DNA from: an uncultured Collinsella sp.
GTDB taxonomy: Bacteria; Actinomycetota; Coriobacteriia; Coriobacteriales; Coriobacteriaceae
NCBI GenBank assembly: GCA_902489955.1
Contig: CABUBY010000013.1
Coordinates: 1 to 23,348 of the forward strand
Reading direction: 5' to 3'
DNA length: 23,348 nt
Part shown: piece by piece, positions 1 through 7,395 of the stretch
Numbering within the stretch: position 1 is the stretch's first letter
How the letters are laid out: each line of letters opens with the position of its first letter
Position numbers and translations under genes: made by a program
The notes under the pieces: model-generated
What the model was told of the DNA's origin: nothing
The model's database searches: none
The model's input: only the letters and a program-made list of their open reading frames with translations

Positions 1-155
1 GTCTCATATCCGCGGATACCGTTCTGTCGGCCCGCACTCCATTCCTTCGGCGGGGCTCCCCAAGTCTGACTACGCGCATGCGGCCGCTGCCGCGCGCCCA
101 GCGAAAGCGGGGGTATCCCCGAAGGCCGCCCGGCTCGCCGGGACGGGGGCTATGT

Positions 156-1262
156 CTATTCGGTTGCCTCCCGGCACATCGCGCCGAGGGCCCACAGCCA
201 CCTCACGAGCTCGGCGGCGGTGGCGGCGTTCGCCTTCGCCTGGGGCATGCCCCTGGCGAGCATCTCCTCGCGGCGCCGGAGCAGGCGCTCGGAACCCTTC
301 CTCCCGTGCATCCTTACCTCGAGCGGGACGCCGCTGCCCTTGGGCATCAGCTTCGGTTGGTGGCTCGCCTGGACGTAGCTCCAGGACCCCTCGACTGCCA
401 ACCTCCTGACGAGGGCGTTGCCGGCCCCGCTGATCCCGCCGAGGCGCACGGAGTCCGCGCTCGACCTCTGCTTCGGGGCGAGGCCGAAGTAGGACGTCAC
501 CTGCCTGCCGGAGCGGAACCTCGAGAAGTCGCCGACCTCGGACGCGAAGGCGGCGGCGAGCGCGAACCCGCACCCCTTGATCGACTGGAGCGCCTCGACC
601 TCCGCCGAGAGGGGGCCCCTGTACTCGGCGAGGAGGTCGTCGCGCGTCTCGGCGGCCGCCTCGACCTCGTTCCTCAGCGCCGCCAGCGCCCGGATGCCGC
701 CGTCGTCGGCGGGCCGGACCTTGTCGAGCCACCTGAGGAAGTCGTACGTCCAGTACCTCCGGGGGTTTCCGGCCGGCGTCGTGCCGCCGTAGGCGTAACC
801 CCGGCGGGCGAGGAACGCCAGGAGCCGCTGCTTCGCCGCCGCGAGCCTCGCGGTCGCCGCGTCGTGGGCCCCGGCGAGGTCCCTGAGCCCCTCGATCTCG
901 GGGGACGGCACCCATACCGGGGAGATATCGTGCGACAGTATCGCCTTGGCCATCCTGGCCGCGTCGTTGCGGTCGTTCTTGGACGAGAAGTCTGCCGCCG
1001 ACCTCGGGACCCTGGAGACGGCCGCGACGACGCAGTCGACGCCGAGCCCGGAGAGCTCCCTCTGCGGGGCGAAGCCGAGGTAGCCGCTCTCGTAGGCGGC
1101 GAGCGACGGGCCCGGGAAGCCCGACATCCACTCCGCGACCTCGCCCCACGGGTTGCCGCGGAACCTCCTCGTCACTGTCTCGCCCGTCTCCGCGTCGAGC
1201 GCGCAGACGGTGGTGGACCTGAGGTGTACGTCCATTCCGAAGGCGGTAGAATATCTAGGCAC
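156..1262 (-). CDS. IS110-family DEDD transposase
   Basis: 368-residue recombinase that would act with a bridge RNA to join donor and target DNA. The N-terminal RuvC-like domain shows D11 (GMDVH), E58 (YESGY), and D97 and D100 in KNDRNDA, the DEDD set. The C-terminal Transposase_20 domain starts near LQSIKGCGF (about 226) and contains the serine cluster at S267/S268 followed by GGISGAGN, where the family's catalytic serine lies. The start is GTG, chosen because GGGAGG sits five bases upstream. The gene looks intact. Several long shadow frames overlap it because of its high GC. Family assignment is firm; whether it belongs to the IS110 or IS1111 subgroup was not resolved. Confidence 0.93.
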   Translation of the reverse strand: MPRYSTAFGMDVHLRSTTVCALDAETGETVTRRFRGNPWGEVAEWMSGFPGPSLAAYESGYLGFAPQRELSGLGVDCVVAAVSRVPRSAADFSSKNDRNDAARMAKAILSHDISPVWVPSPEIEGLRDLAGAHDAATARLAAAKQRLLAFLARRGYAYGGTTPAGNPRRYWTYDFLRWLDKVRPADDGGIRALAALRNEVEAAAETRDDLLAEYRGPLSAEVEALQSIKGCGFALAAAFASEVGDFSRFRSGRQVTSYFGLAPKQRSSADSVRLGGISGAGNALVRRLAVEGSWSYVQASHQPKLMPKGSGVPLEVRMHGRKGSERLLRRREEMLARGMPQAKANAATAAELVRWLWALGAMCREATE

Positions 1263-1396
1263 GGGAGCCTCCCAACCTCGTTGCGGCGCGGCTGCGCCTC
1301 TGGCACTTCAACAACATTGTCGCAGCCCCGACCCGCGGTCACGAGCGGGGGCTCCTGTCGTTTCCGTGCCCCTGGATTGGGTCATAGTGTCTGACT
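1263..1396 (-). ncRNA. Candidate bridge RNA region of the IS110 element
   Basis: This is the non-coding stretch between the proposed element end and the transposase start, read on the minus strand. It can form AGCCCC/GGGGCT around an 18-nt loop and GGCGC/GCGCC around AGCC. In IS110-group elements the bridge RNA is encoded upstream of the transposase, so this is the expected place. The 92 bp downstream (64-155) is the alternative if the element is IS1111-like. No guide loops were matched to a target. The assignment rests on position and hairpins only. Confidence 0.3.
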
Positions 1397-1398
1397 TC

Positions 1399-1507
1399 GC
1401 CAAAACATCGGTGTTGCCCGACCAGTCGTTTTGGCACTTAGGTGGCACTTAGGGACGTTCCTTATGTGCCGGCACTTGGGGACACTCCTTGCGCTGATAG
1501 TCGTTGG
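1399..1507. repeat. Cluster of REP-like modules beside the IS
   Basis: A GCCAAAAC/GTTTTGGC inverted repeat (1399-1406 and 1428-1435) is followed by repeated modules. GGCACTTAGG occurs at 1433 and again at 1444, the second copy running into GGACGTTCCTT. GGCACTTGGGGACACTCCTT follows at 1471, then AGTCGTTGGG at about 1498. The modules share the pattern GGGGAC-TCCTT. The text GCCAAAACATCGGYG recurs at 18585-18600, so this is a dispersed family. No ORF in 1399-1695 is convincing. Confidence 0.55.
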
Positions 1508-1567
1508 GTTAGTCGTTGGGGACGTTCTTGTTTGACTAGTCATTTAAGAACGTCCCCAACGACTAAC
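1508..1567. repeat. Perfect 22-bp-stem palindromic hairpin
   Basis: The arms at 1508-1529 and 1546-1567 are exact reverse complements over 22 bases (GTTAGTCG at the outer end, GACGTTCTT inside). They enclose a 16-base loop that itself contains the palindrome GACTAGTC (1534-1541). There is no U-tract after it, so it is not a simple terminator. The arm sequence is the same module as in the adjacent repeat cluster. Confidence 0.8.
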
Positions 1568-1695
1568 TTCCTTCCCGTAACCTTTCCGCAACAATTCGAC
1601 CTCCACGGCACCAGCGCCCGCCTGCCGTGCTCCCTGCGCTACACTTAGTTGCACTATGGCGCCATCGTGCCGCGCCCGACCCAAGGGGGACTCTC
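1568..1695. other. Leader of the pyridoxine kinase gene
   Basis: This gap holds no gene. TACACT at 1640-1645 could be a -10 box, but no convincing -35 is seen 16-18 bp upstream. The ribosome binding site AAGGGGGA lies at 1683-1690. Confidence 0.3.
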
Positions 1696-2520
1696 ATGAA
1701 GAACACTCAGCTGCTGTTGATCAACGATATGTGCGGCTACGGCAAGGTCGCGCTTTCCGCCATGCTGCCGGTGCTGTCGCACATGGGCTACCGTATCCAT
1801 AACCTGCCGACGGCGCTCGTTTCCGATACGCTCAACTACCCCAAGTTCTACATCCACGACACCACCGAGTACGTGCGTCAAAGCCTCGCTATCTGGGAGG
1901 AGCTCGGCTTTGAGTTCGACGCCATCTCGACCGGCTTTATCGTGACCGAGGAAGAGACGCGTATCATCTCGGACTTTTGCCACCGCCGCGCGCAAAAGGG
2001 CACCAAGGTGTTCGTCGATCCCATCATGGGCGACAACGGCAAGCTCTATGCGGGCGTGCCCGAGTCCACGATTGGCCTTATGCGGCATCTGCTGGAGTGC
2101 GCAGACTACGCGGTGCCCAACTATACCGAGGCATGCCTGCTCACCGATACGCCTATCGCCGAGCAACTCACGCCCGACGAGGCCCGCGCCCTTGTGGACG
2201 CCGTGCGCGAGCTGGGTGCCAAGTCGGTGGTCATTACGAGCGCCGTGGTCAATGGCACGAACGCGGTTATCGGTTACGACCATGTGGCGGGGGAGTACTT
2301 CACGATTCCCTTTGAGCTCATTCCGGTCTATTTCCCGGGCACGGGCGACACGTTCTCGGCGGTGCTCGTCGGCCGCGTTATGGCCGGTTGGAGCCTGCAG
2401 CGCGCGACGTCCGATGCCATGCGCGTGGTGGCTGAGCTTATCGAGCGCAATGCCGACCAAGAGGACAAGTCGGCTGGCCTTCCCATCGAGGCCTGCCTGG
2501 ATGTGATTGACCATGAGTAA
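1696..2520 (+). CDS. pdxK: Pyridoxal/pyridoxine kinase (PfkB/ribokinase superfamily)
   Basis: 274-residue kinase predicted to phosphorylate pyridoxal, pyridoxine or pyridoxamine with ATP in the vitamin B6 salvage pathway, in the cytosol. It shows the PdxK/PdxY-type N terminus (INDMCGYGK), the VDPIMGDNGKLY segment (107-118), PNYTEACLL (141-149), and the GTGD catalytic motif (215-218, D218 as base). The start at ATG 1696 is preferred over an upstream in-frame codon at 1627 because AAGGGGGA is five bases upstream and the family homology begins there. Its end overlaps the start of the next gene by 8 bp (ATGAGTAA), so the two are probably translationally coupled. A hydroxymethylpyrimidine kinase role cannot be excluded, but the motifs favour PdxK. 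Confidence 0.85.
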   Translation: MKNTQLLLINDMCGYGKVALSAMLPVLSHMGYRIHNLPTALVSDTLNYPKFYIHDTTEYVRQSLAIWEELGFEFDAISTGFIVTEEETRIISDFCHRRAQKGTKVFVDPIMGDNGKLYAGVPESTIGLMRHLLECADYAVPNYTEACLLTDTPIAEQLTPDEARALVDAVRELGAKSVVITSAVVNGTNAVIGYDHVAGEYFTIPFELIPVYFPGTGDTFSAVLVGRVMAGWSLQRATSDAMRVVAELIERNADQEDKSAGLPIEACLDVIDHE

Positions 2521-2842
2521 TGCTGGCGAGGGCGGCGCCAAGCCTGCGGGCGAGAACAAGCCGCTCGGCGCGCCGCGCGGCAAGCGTCCGCGTATCCGCG
2601 TGAGCTGCGTGGACCAGCTGGGTGCGTGCCGCTGCCACCATGGTCACAAGCCGGGCGACGTTTTTGACTTCGACCGCGATCGCGGCAAGATGTGCTCCAT
2701 GGCCTGCCACGTGGGCTTTCCCTATATCGACATTCTGCGCTATGGCGGAACCGTGCCTGGCAACGAGCCCGGCACGGCAAAGTTCTGCTGCCCCGAGGTC
2801 GATACGCTGAACGTTTGGCTCGCCGAGATCGTCGACGAGTAG
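2513..2842 (+). CDS. TIGR04076-type small Cys-rich protein
   Basis: 109-residue cytosolic protein. After a lysine- and glycine-rich head of about 30 residues it matches the small TIGR04076 family: RVSCVDQLGACRCHHGHKPGD, then MCSMACHVGFPYIDILRYGG, then KFCCPE near the end. The conserved cysteines and the GHKxGD turn suggest metal or cofactor binding, but the family's function is not known to me. The chosen ATG overlaps the kinase stop codon. A TTG six bases upstream is possible. No separate ribosome binding site is obvious, consistent with coupling. The head is longer than the usual family member. Confidence 0.7.
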   Translation: MSNAGEGGAKPAGENKPLGAPRGKRPRIRVSCVDQLGACRCHHGHKPGDVFDFDRDRGKMCSMACHVGFPYIDILRYGGTVPGNEPGTAKFCCPEVDTLNVWLAEIVDE

Positions 2843-2852
2843 TCGAGCGCAA

Positions 2853-2881
2853 TGTGACAAAGGGACAGCCCCTTTGACACA
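2853..2881. repeat. 29-bp REP-like inverted repeat (copy 1)
   Basis: TGTGACAAAGGG and CCCTTTGACACA face each other across ACAGC, with one mismatch in 12 bp. It lies ten bases after the upstream gene. The same 29-bp design recurs at 10482-10510 and 16487-16515, with a 28-bp version at 11527-11554. Confidence 0.7.
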
Positions 2882-2908
2882 TTCGCCGGTGGCGCCCCTT
2901 CTTTTGCT

Positions 2909-3005
2909 TATAATCTCAAATCTCTGCATTTCATCCGATTTTAGGTTATAAAAATTCTGCGTTTCATCGATAATCAAGCATATAAAACTTTGCATTTCAT
3001 TCGAT
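2909..3005 (+). repeat. Three AT-rich repeats, 33-bp period, before the ATPase gene
   Basis: TGCATTTCATCCGAT (2925-2939), TGCGTTTCATCGAT (2958-2971) and TGCATTTCATTCGAT (2991-3005) start exactly 33 bp apart. Each is preceded by a TATAA-type stretch, and the first such stretch contains a perfect TATAAT (2909-2914). No -35 is found at 17 bp from it. The block is far more AT-rich than its surroundings. The third copy ends 19 bases before the chosen ATG. The 33-bp period (about three helical turns) suggests binding sites on one face of the DNA. Confidence 0.7.
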
Positions 3006-3024
3006 GACACCGAGGGGAGAGCCT

Positions 3025-4386
3025 ATGCTGCGCAGGAAAATAGCGGCAGAGCTGGAGCGTTGGCTGAAGTCTTCCGAGCAAAAGGCCTTGTTCATTACGG
3101 GTTCTCGCCAGATTGGCAAAAGCTATTCGATTCGCGCATTTGGCAAAGCCAACCATGCAACCTACATCGAGCTTAACCTCATGGAAAATCGCCAGGCAAA
3201 AGATGCTCTTCTCGAGGCGCGGGATGCCGATGATTTCATCAGCAGGGTGACGCTTCTTTCGGGAAAGTCGATTGCACCAGGCAAAACGCTCGTGTTTATC
3301 GATGAGGTCCAAGAGGCCCCCGACATCATGACGATGGCAAAGTTCCTTGTTGAGGACGGGAGGTGCCGCTGGGCGTTTTCGGGGTCAATGCTCGGGACTC
3401 AGTTCAAGGGCGTCAGGTCCTATCCCGTGGGGTATGTTCACGAGCTTAGGATGTTCCCGCTCGATTTTGAGGAGTTTTGCTGGGCAATCGGGGTGAGCGA
3501 GGGGGCTCGCCAAACGATACGTGACGCGTGTATCAGCGAGAGGCCCATTCCTGATTACATTCATGACGCGATGATGGCAAACTTCAGGACCTATACCGTT
3601 GTCGGCGGAATGCCGGAGGTCGTGCAGCGTTTCCTTGACACGCAGGGCGACCTTGCCTCTGTTCGTCAGCTACAGTCAGAGCTCAACGAACAGTACCGGC
3701 GGGATATCTCCAAGTATGCAAGCGGGCGAGCCCTTCAGGTGCAGAGCATCTACGATCAGCTCCCTATTATGCTCGAGGGCGAAAACAAGCGCTTCGTGCT
3801 CAATTCCATTGACCCCAAGGCTCACTACGAGAAGTATCAGCGAGATTTTGTATGGCTTGTCGATGCCGGCGTTGCTCTCAAAGCCGATATCGTAACCGAG
3901 CCAAAATCGCCCCTGCTCAAGACGGCGCGGCCATCGCAGTTCAAGCTATATCAATCGGATACGGGCATGTTGATGGCGCGCTACCCCGTTGGGGTCGCCC
4001 AAGCGGCGTATCTTGATAGCAAGGAGCCCAATCTGGGCGGCATTTACGAAAACGTGGTGGCCCAGCAGCTGGCTGCCCAAAATCGCCAGCTTTACTACTA
4101 TCAGACAAAAAAGCGCGGTGAAGTGGACTTTGTGGTCGATGGACCGGATGGGACGGCTGTTCCGATCGAGGTTAAATCGGGCTCCTATTACCACGCGCAC
4201 GCTGCGCTCGGTCATGTGCTTGATACGGCTGAATATGGCGTAAGGCTCGGGATTGTTTTCTCGAGAGGCAACGTTGAGCGCAACGGAGCGGTTCTCTATT
4301 TGCCGCTATATGCGACCTGGGCCCTTTCGGATGTTTTGGGCGACTCCTGCGCCGAGGGGATAAAGTTGGAGGTCAAGCCGGTCTAG
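3025..4386 (+). CDS. AAA_14 / DUF4143 ATP-binding protein
   Basis: 453-residue protein of the family with an N-terminal AAA+ ATPase domain and a C-terminal DUF4143 domain. The Walker A motif is GSRQIGKS (26-33) and Walker B is TLVFIDEVQEAPD with D93-E94. The C-terminal part has IYENVVAQQL, then GEVDFVV and PIEVKSG, which fit a PD-(D/E)XK nuclease-like fold. The role is not established. Members are common, often patchily distributed and probably mobile. ATG 3025 is chosen because GAGGGGAGA precedes it by five or six bases; an in-frame ATG at 3004 lies inside an upstream repeat. Codon use is less GC-rich than in the neighbours, consistent with transfer. It converges on the phosphatase gene. Confidence 0.85.
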   Translation: MLRRKIAAELERWLKSSEQKALFITGSRQIGKSYSIRAFGKANHATYIELNLMENRQAKDALLEARDADDFISRVTLLSGKSIAPGKTLVFIDEVQEAPDIMTMAKFLVEDGRCRWAFSGSMLGTQFKGVRSYPVGYVHELRMFPLDFEEFCWAIGVSEGARQTIRDACISERPIPDYIHDAMMANFRTYTVVGGMPEVVQRFLDTQGDLASVRQLQSELNEQYRRDISKYASGRALQVQSIYDQLPIMLEGENKRFVLNSIDPKAHYEKYQRDFVWLVDAGVALKADIVTEPKSPLLKTARPSQFKLYQSDTGMLMARYPVGVAQAAYLDSKEPNLGGIYENVVAQQLAAQNRQLYYYQTKKRGEVDFVVDGPDGTAVPIEVKSGSYYHAHAALGHVLDTAEYGVRLGIVFSRGNVERNGAVLYLPLYATWALSDVLGDSCAEGIKLEVKPV

Positions 4387-4399
4387 GGCCAGTCCCGGA

Positions 4400-4410
4400 T
4401 GTGACAAAGG
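4400..4410. repeat. Half copy of the REP-like repeat
   Basis: TGTGACAAAGG lies in the 46-bp gap between two convergent genes. It matches one arm of the 29-bp repeat, and no second arm follows. GGGCCA/TGGCCC (4386-4391, 4413-4418) could enclose it as a weak hairpin. Confidence 0.45.
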
Positions 4411-4432
4411 CGTGGCCCGCGACCTCGATTGC

Positions 4433-4879
4433 CTACAGCTGCTCGAGCATAGCGGTGCAACCGGCGAGTACATCGCGGTAGGTGGCGTCGAAATTGCCGG
4501 TGTACCAGGGGTCGGCCACGTCGCCGGGGCGATCGGTCCAATCGAGCAGGCGCGAGATCTTGCCGTCAGGGTCGTCGCCAAAGATGCGACGCAGGCCACG
4601 CGCGTTCTCAGCATCCATATAGACAATATGGTCCCAGTCGCCATACTCCGCGCGACGCACCTGACGTGCACGATGTGCGACGACGGGAATCCCGACTTCG
4701 CGTAGCTTGGCAACGGTACCGTGATGCGGCGGGTTGCCGATCTCCTCGGTCGAGGTCGCGGCAGAATCAATGACAAACTCGCCCGCGCGCCCGGCGCGGT
4801 GCACCAGCTCGGTAAACACCGACTCGGCCATCGTCGAGCGGCAGATATTGCCGTGACAGATAAACAGTACACGTTGCAT
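4433..4879 (-). CDS. Low-molecular-weight protein tyrosine phosphatase
   Basis: 148-residue cytosolic phosphatase predicted to hydrolyse phosphotyrosine on proteins. The P-loop CHGNICRS (C8 to S15) is the CX5R(S/T) signature, with C8 as nucleophile and R14 binding phosphate. The DPW triad at 123-125 supplies the general acid D123. The length matches the family. The start at 4879 puts the P-loop at the usual position and has GAAAGG nine bases upstream; the frame is open further upstream but without homology. It lies 60 bp after the RpiR gene on the same strand and may be co-transcribed with it. Nothing in the sequence links it to sugar uptake. Confidence 0.9.
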   Translation of the reverse strand: MQRVLFICHGNICRSTMAESVFTELVHRAGRAGEFVIDSAATSTEEIGNPPHHGTVAKLREVGIPVVAHRARQVRRAEYGDWDHIVYMDAENARGLRRIFGDDPDGKISRLLDWTDRPGDVADPWYTGNFDATYRDVLAGCTAMLEQL

Positions 4880-4939
4880 AGAACGATACCTTTCATATAG
4901 AAGGCTGCTAAAGAGTCGAAGCCGGGCGCATGCCAAGTT

Positions 4940-5689
4940 TTATTTCTTGGCCAGTTTGAAGTAGCGCTCAAATATCAATTCGAAAACGTAATAGAACATC
5001 AATCGACTGTCGAGGTCCATGCTGCCCAAGCGGATTTCTTTTTGCACGGTGTAGATAGGGTAGTCGGCTAGTTTCGAGAGAGAATTTCGAGAAAACCCGG
5101 TGAGCGTGACGACCTTGCATCCGCGCGTTTTGGCTATCGATGTGGCGTCAATAGACACCTGCGTCTCGCCGCTTACGGAAACGCTGAAGACCAGGTCGTT
5201 TTTGCCGAGGAGTTCTGCGTAATGCCTCATGACGTGGCGTTCACTGAGCGTATCGGTATTCTTGCCCATTATTTTGAGCTTTTCAGCCATTTCGAGGCAC
5301 GGGTACTTCGAAAAGCCCGAGCAGAAGAACACGATATGCGAGGCGTCCTGGATAAGACTCACAACCGAATCGATGACCCGGTCGTTAAGCAGATCTTTGG
5401 TCTGTACGAGCTGGGTGTCGAGAGGAAGTGCCTCGATAGTGAATCGATTGCGGTCGAGCGAGGCGGAATACGATTGTTTGAGCTCCGTAAACCCCGAGAA
5501 GCCAAGCTTGTGGGCAAGCCTGACGATTGTATTGGGAGCGACGAAGAACCGTTCAGCAACGCTCTTAAGCGTGACATCGTCAATATCATCACGCAGCTCG
5601 ATGATGTAGCGCATGATCTCGCCTTCGAGATCGTTGAGCTTGCTCTCGCCAACTCGCACATGATCATAAAAAGATTCTTGATCTTTCAT
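4940..5689 (-). CDS. RpiR/MurR-family transcriptional regulator (alpha-glucoside operon)
   Basis: 249-residue regulator. An N-terminal helix-turn-helix of the HTH_6 type spans about 18-78 (SVAERFFVAPNTIVRLAHKL). A SIS phosphosugar-binding domain spans about 105-240, with FFCSGFSKYP (121-130) and SVSVSGETQ (169-177) as sugar-phosphate loops. It is divergent from the GH4 and PTS genes. In Bacillus subtilis the equivalent regulator GlvR is also RpiR-type, which supports control of the neighbouring genes by a phosphorylated sugar. The start at 5689 is the first ATG of the homologous region. The ribosome binding site is weak or distant (GAGGGG, 12 bases upstream), so the start is less certain than the family. 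Confidence 0.85.
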   Translation of the reverse strand: MKDQESFYDHVRVGESKLNDLEGEIMRYIIELRDDIDDVTLKSVAERFFVAPNTIVRLAHKLGFSGFTELKQSYSASLDRNRFTIEALPLDTQLVQTKDLLNDRVIDSVVSLIQDASHIVFFCSGFSKYPCLEMAEKLKIMGKNTDTLSERHVMRHYAELLGKNDLVFSVSVSGETQVSIDATSIAKTRGCKVVTLTGFSRNSLSKLADYPIYTVQKEIRLGSMDLDSRLMFYYVFELIFERYFKLAKK

Positions 5690-5987
5690 AAGATGTTTCA
5701 GCCCCTCGCACCTCGTCGTATATATGGTACCGCTTTGTGTTGCCAGGTGAGAAATCGGTAATCGGTCAAGATTGCCTATTGCCCATGAACTGGGCAAACG
5801 TGCGTGTCTGCCTACACATATCTGTGTTGTGAGCGAAATCATGTGTCCCCGTTTCGCATTGGCCCACACGGAGACTCTCAGATGACCTCATGTCGCAAAA
5901 TATCAATCGAAACGAAGCAAGCCGAGGACAACCGCGGAGCCCAAGGTCTTCGAGAACACCGATCAGCCAACCCTGGAAGGACGGAAC
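5690..5987. promoter_or_regulatory. Divergent control region with candidate operators
   Basis: The 298-bp gap separates the RpiR gene from the glucosidase gene. It holds two dyads: TTGCCCA-TGAAC-TGGGCAA (5779-5797, perfect) and GCGAAA...TTTCGC (5833-5838, 5852-5857). Either could be an RpiR operator. A weak minus-strand promoter for the regulator may use TATATA around 5719-5725. No strong plus-strand promoter was recognised. The glucosidase ribosome binding site GGAAGG is at 5975-5980. Confidence 0.4.
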
Positions 5988-7313
5988 ATGAAGGATAAGC
6001 TCAATATTGTGATCGTTGGCGGCGGCTCCACGTGGTGCCCTGGCATTCTTAAAGCCCTGACCAAGCACATGGACATTCTGCCGCTGAACCGCGTGATGCT
6101 CTATGACATCGATGCCGAGCGTCAGCGTCCGATCGGCGAGTTTGGCAAGATCCTCTTCGCCGAGGAGGAGCCCGGTGTGGAGTTTGGTTACACCACCGAT
6201 AAGGACGAGGCTTACACCGACGTCGACTTTGTGCTCTGCCAGATTCGTACCGGCGGCTACGAGATGCGTAGCAAGGACGAGAAGATTCCGCTGCATATGG
6301 GAATCATCGGTCAGGAAACGGTGGGCCCTGGCGGCATGGCTTACGGTATGCGCTCCATGCATGACATGGTTGAGATCGTCAACGACGTTCGCGCTCATAG
6401 CCCGGAGGCGTGGATTATCAACTACACCAACCCGGCTGCTATTGTGGCATATGGTCTCGAGCGCGTCCTGCCCGATGAGCATCGCGTCCTCAACATCTGC
6501 GATCAGCCCGTCAACCTCATGCGCTCTTACGGTCGCCTGCTCGGTCGCGATATGAGCAAGACGGAGCCCGTGTACTTTGGTCTCAATCACTTCGGTTGGT
6601 TCAAGCACATCTACGATGAAGAGGGCCATGACCTCGTCCCGCAGATTAAGGAGTACACGGAGAAGAACGGCTTCCTTCCTGCCGATGCCGAGCAGCGTGA
6701 CCAGTCCTGGCTTGATACCTACGCCATGGTCAAGGACATGCTCGAGGACTTCCCCGACTATCTGCCCAACACTTATCTGCAGTACTATCTGTATCCCGAG
6801 TACAAGGTCGCTCACCTCGACCCCGACTACACTCGTTCCGACGAGGTCATCAACGGTCGTGAGAAGCGCGTGTTCGCCGAGTGCGAGCGTGTTGCCAAAG
6901 TCGGCACCGCAAAGAACTCCTCGGTTGTGCAGAACGATGCTCATGGCGATATGATCGTGGAAATCACCTCGGCCATTTATCGCAACACCAACAAGACCTT
7001 CATTGTCATGGTTCCCAACAACGGGATTATCGAGGGCATGCCCGATGACGCCATGGTCGAGGTTGCGGCGAGCGTTGGCTCCAATGGCCCGCATCCCTAC
7101 GCTGTCGGTAAGATCGGCACCTTCTATCGCGGCCTTATGGAGAACCAGTACGCCTATGAGCGTCTGACTGTTGAGGCTTGGATGGAGGGCTCCTACGAGA
7201 AGGCCCTGCAGGCACTCACGCTTAATCGTCTGGTCGGTGACGCAAAGAAGGCGCGTAAGGTGCTCGATAAGCTCATCGAGGCCAATAAGGATTACTGGCC
7301 GGAGCTTAAGTAG
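5988..7313 (+). CDS. glvA: GH4 6-phospho-alpha-glucosidase
   Basis: 441-residue cytosolic enzyme predicted to split phosphorylated alpha-glucosides such as maltose 6'-phosphate, using NAD and a divalent metal by the family's redox-elimination mechanism. The N terminus has the Rossmann loop VGGGSTWCPG (10-19), with D40 at the end of the second strand. NYTNPA (145-150), C171 in ICDQP and H201 in LNHFGW are the expected metal-site residues. CDxP after C171, and the GQETVGPGGMAYGMRS segment, are typical of alpha-type GH4 enzymes (GlvA/MalH) rather than CelF-type beta enzymes. The length equals that of GlvA. GGAAGG is seven bases before ATG. It is followed by the PTS permease gene. Confidence 0.85.
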   Translation: MKDKLNIVIVGGGSTWCPGILKALTKHMDILPLNRVMLYDIDAERQRPIGEFGKILFAEEEPGVEFGYTTDKDEAYTDVDFVLCQIRTGGYEMRSKDEKIPLHMGIIGQETVGPGGMAYGMRSMHDMVEIVNDVRAHSPEAWIINYTNPAAIVAYGLERVLPDEHRVLNICDQPVNLMRSYGRLLGRDMSKTEPVYFGLNHFGWFKHIYDEEGHDLVPQIKEYTEKNGFLPADAEQRDQSWLDTYAMVKDMLEDFPDYLPNTYLQYYLYPEYKVAHLDPDYTRSDEVINGREKRVFAECERVAKVGTAKNSSVVQNDAHGDMIVEITSAIYRNTNKTFIVMVPNNGIIEGMPDDAMVEVAASVGSNGPHPYAVGKIGTFYRGLMENQYAYERLTVEAWMEGSYEKALQALTLNRLVGDAKKARKVLDKLIEANKDYWPELK

Positions 7314-7342
7314 CTAGTTCTACAGTGCATGATAACTGTTAT

Positions 7343-7380
7343 GGGGCGTGTGGATTGTAGAGCTGCACGCCCCGTTTCTT
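7343..7380 (+). terminator. Intercistronic stem-loop between glucosidase and PTS genes
   Basis: GGGGCGTG (7343-7350) and CACGCCCC (7366-7373) form an 8-bp stem with a 15-nt loop, followed by GTTTCTTT. It is terminator-like but has a long loop and an imperfect U-tract, so partial termination or an RNA-stability element is more likely than a full stop. Confidence 0.45.
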
Positions 7381-7395
7381 TAAGAGGGGTATCCC

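Larger units (their letters stand above)
64..1396 (-). mobile_element. IS110-family insertion sequence (proposed limits)
   Basis: A single DEDD transposase gene on the minus strand is flanked by about 92 bp and 134 bp of non-coding sequence. GTCTGACT followed by ACGC at 64-75 and by TCGC at 1389-1400 forms a 12-bp direct repeat with one mismatch. IS110 elements lack long terminal inverted repeats and target duplications, and their ends share a short core with the target, so this repeat is the best available boundary marker. The limits are inferred from this one window. The right-hand flank is a cluster of REP-like repeats, a known type of target for the family. Confidence 0.5.

Noticed and set aside
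7..18. Palindrome TATCCGCGGATA at the window start
   Set aside because: A single 12-bp palindrome beside the contig edge with no partner; could be chance.
1627..1695. Upstream start for the pyridoxine kinase
   Set aside because: The extra 23 residues have no homology and no ribosome binding site, while ATG 1696 has a strong one.
2925..3005. Short CRISPR array
   Set aside because: Only three imperfect 14-15 bp repeats, with similar sequence between them, and no cas genes. They fit a regulatory repeat better.
5766..7094. 442-residue minus-strand ORF
   Set aside because: Antisense of the GH4 gene; repetitive V, G, H, L composition and no recognisable domain.
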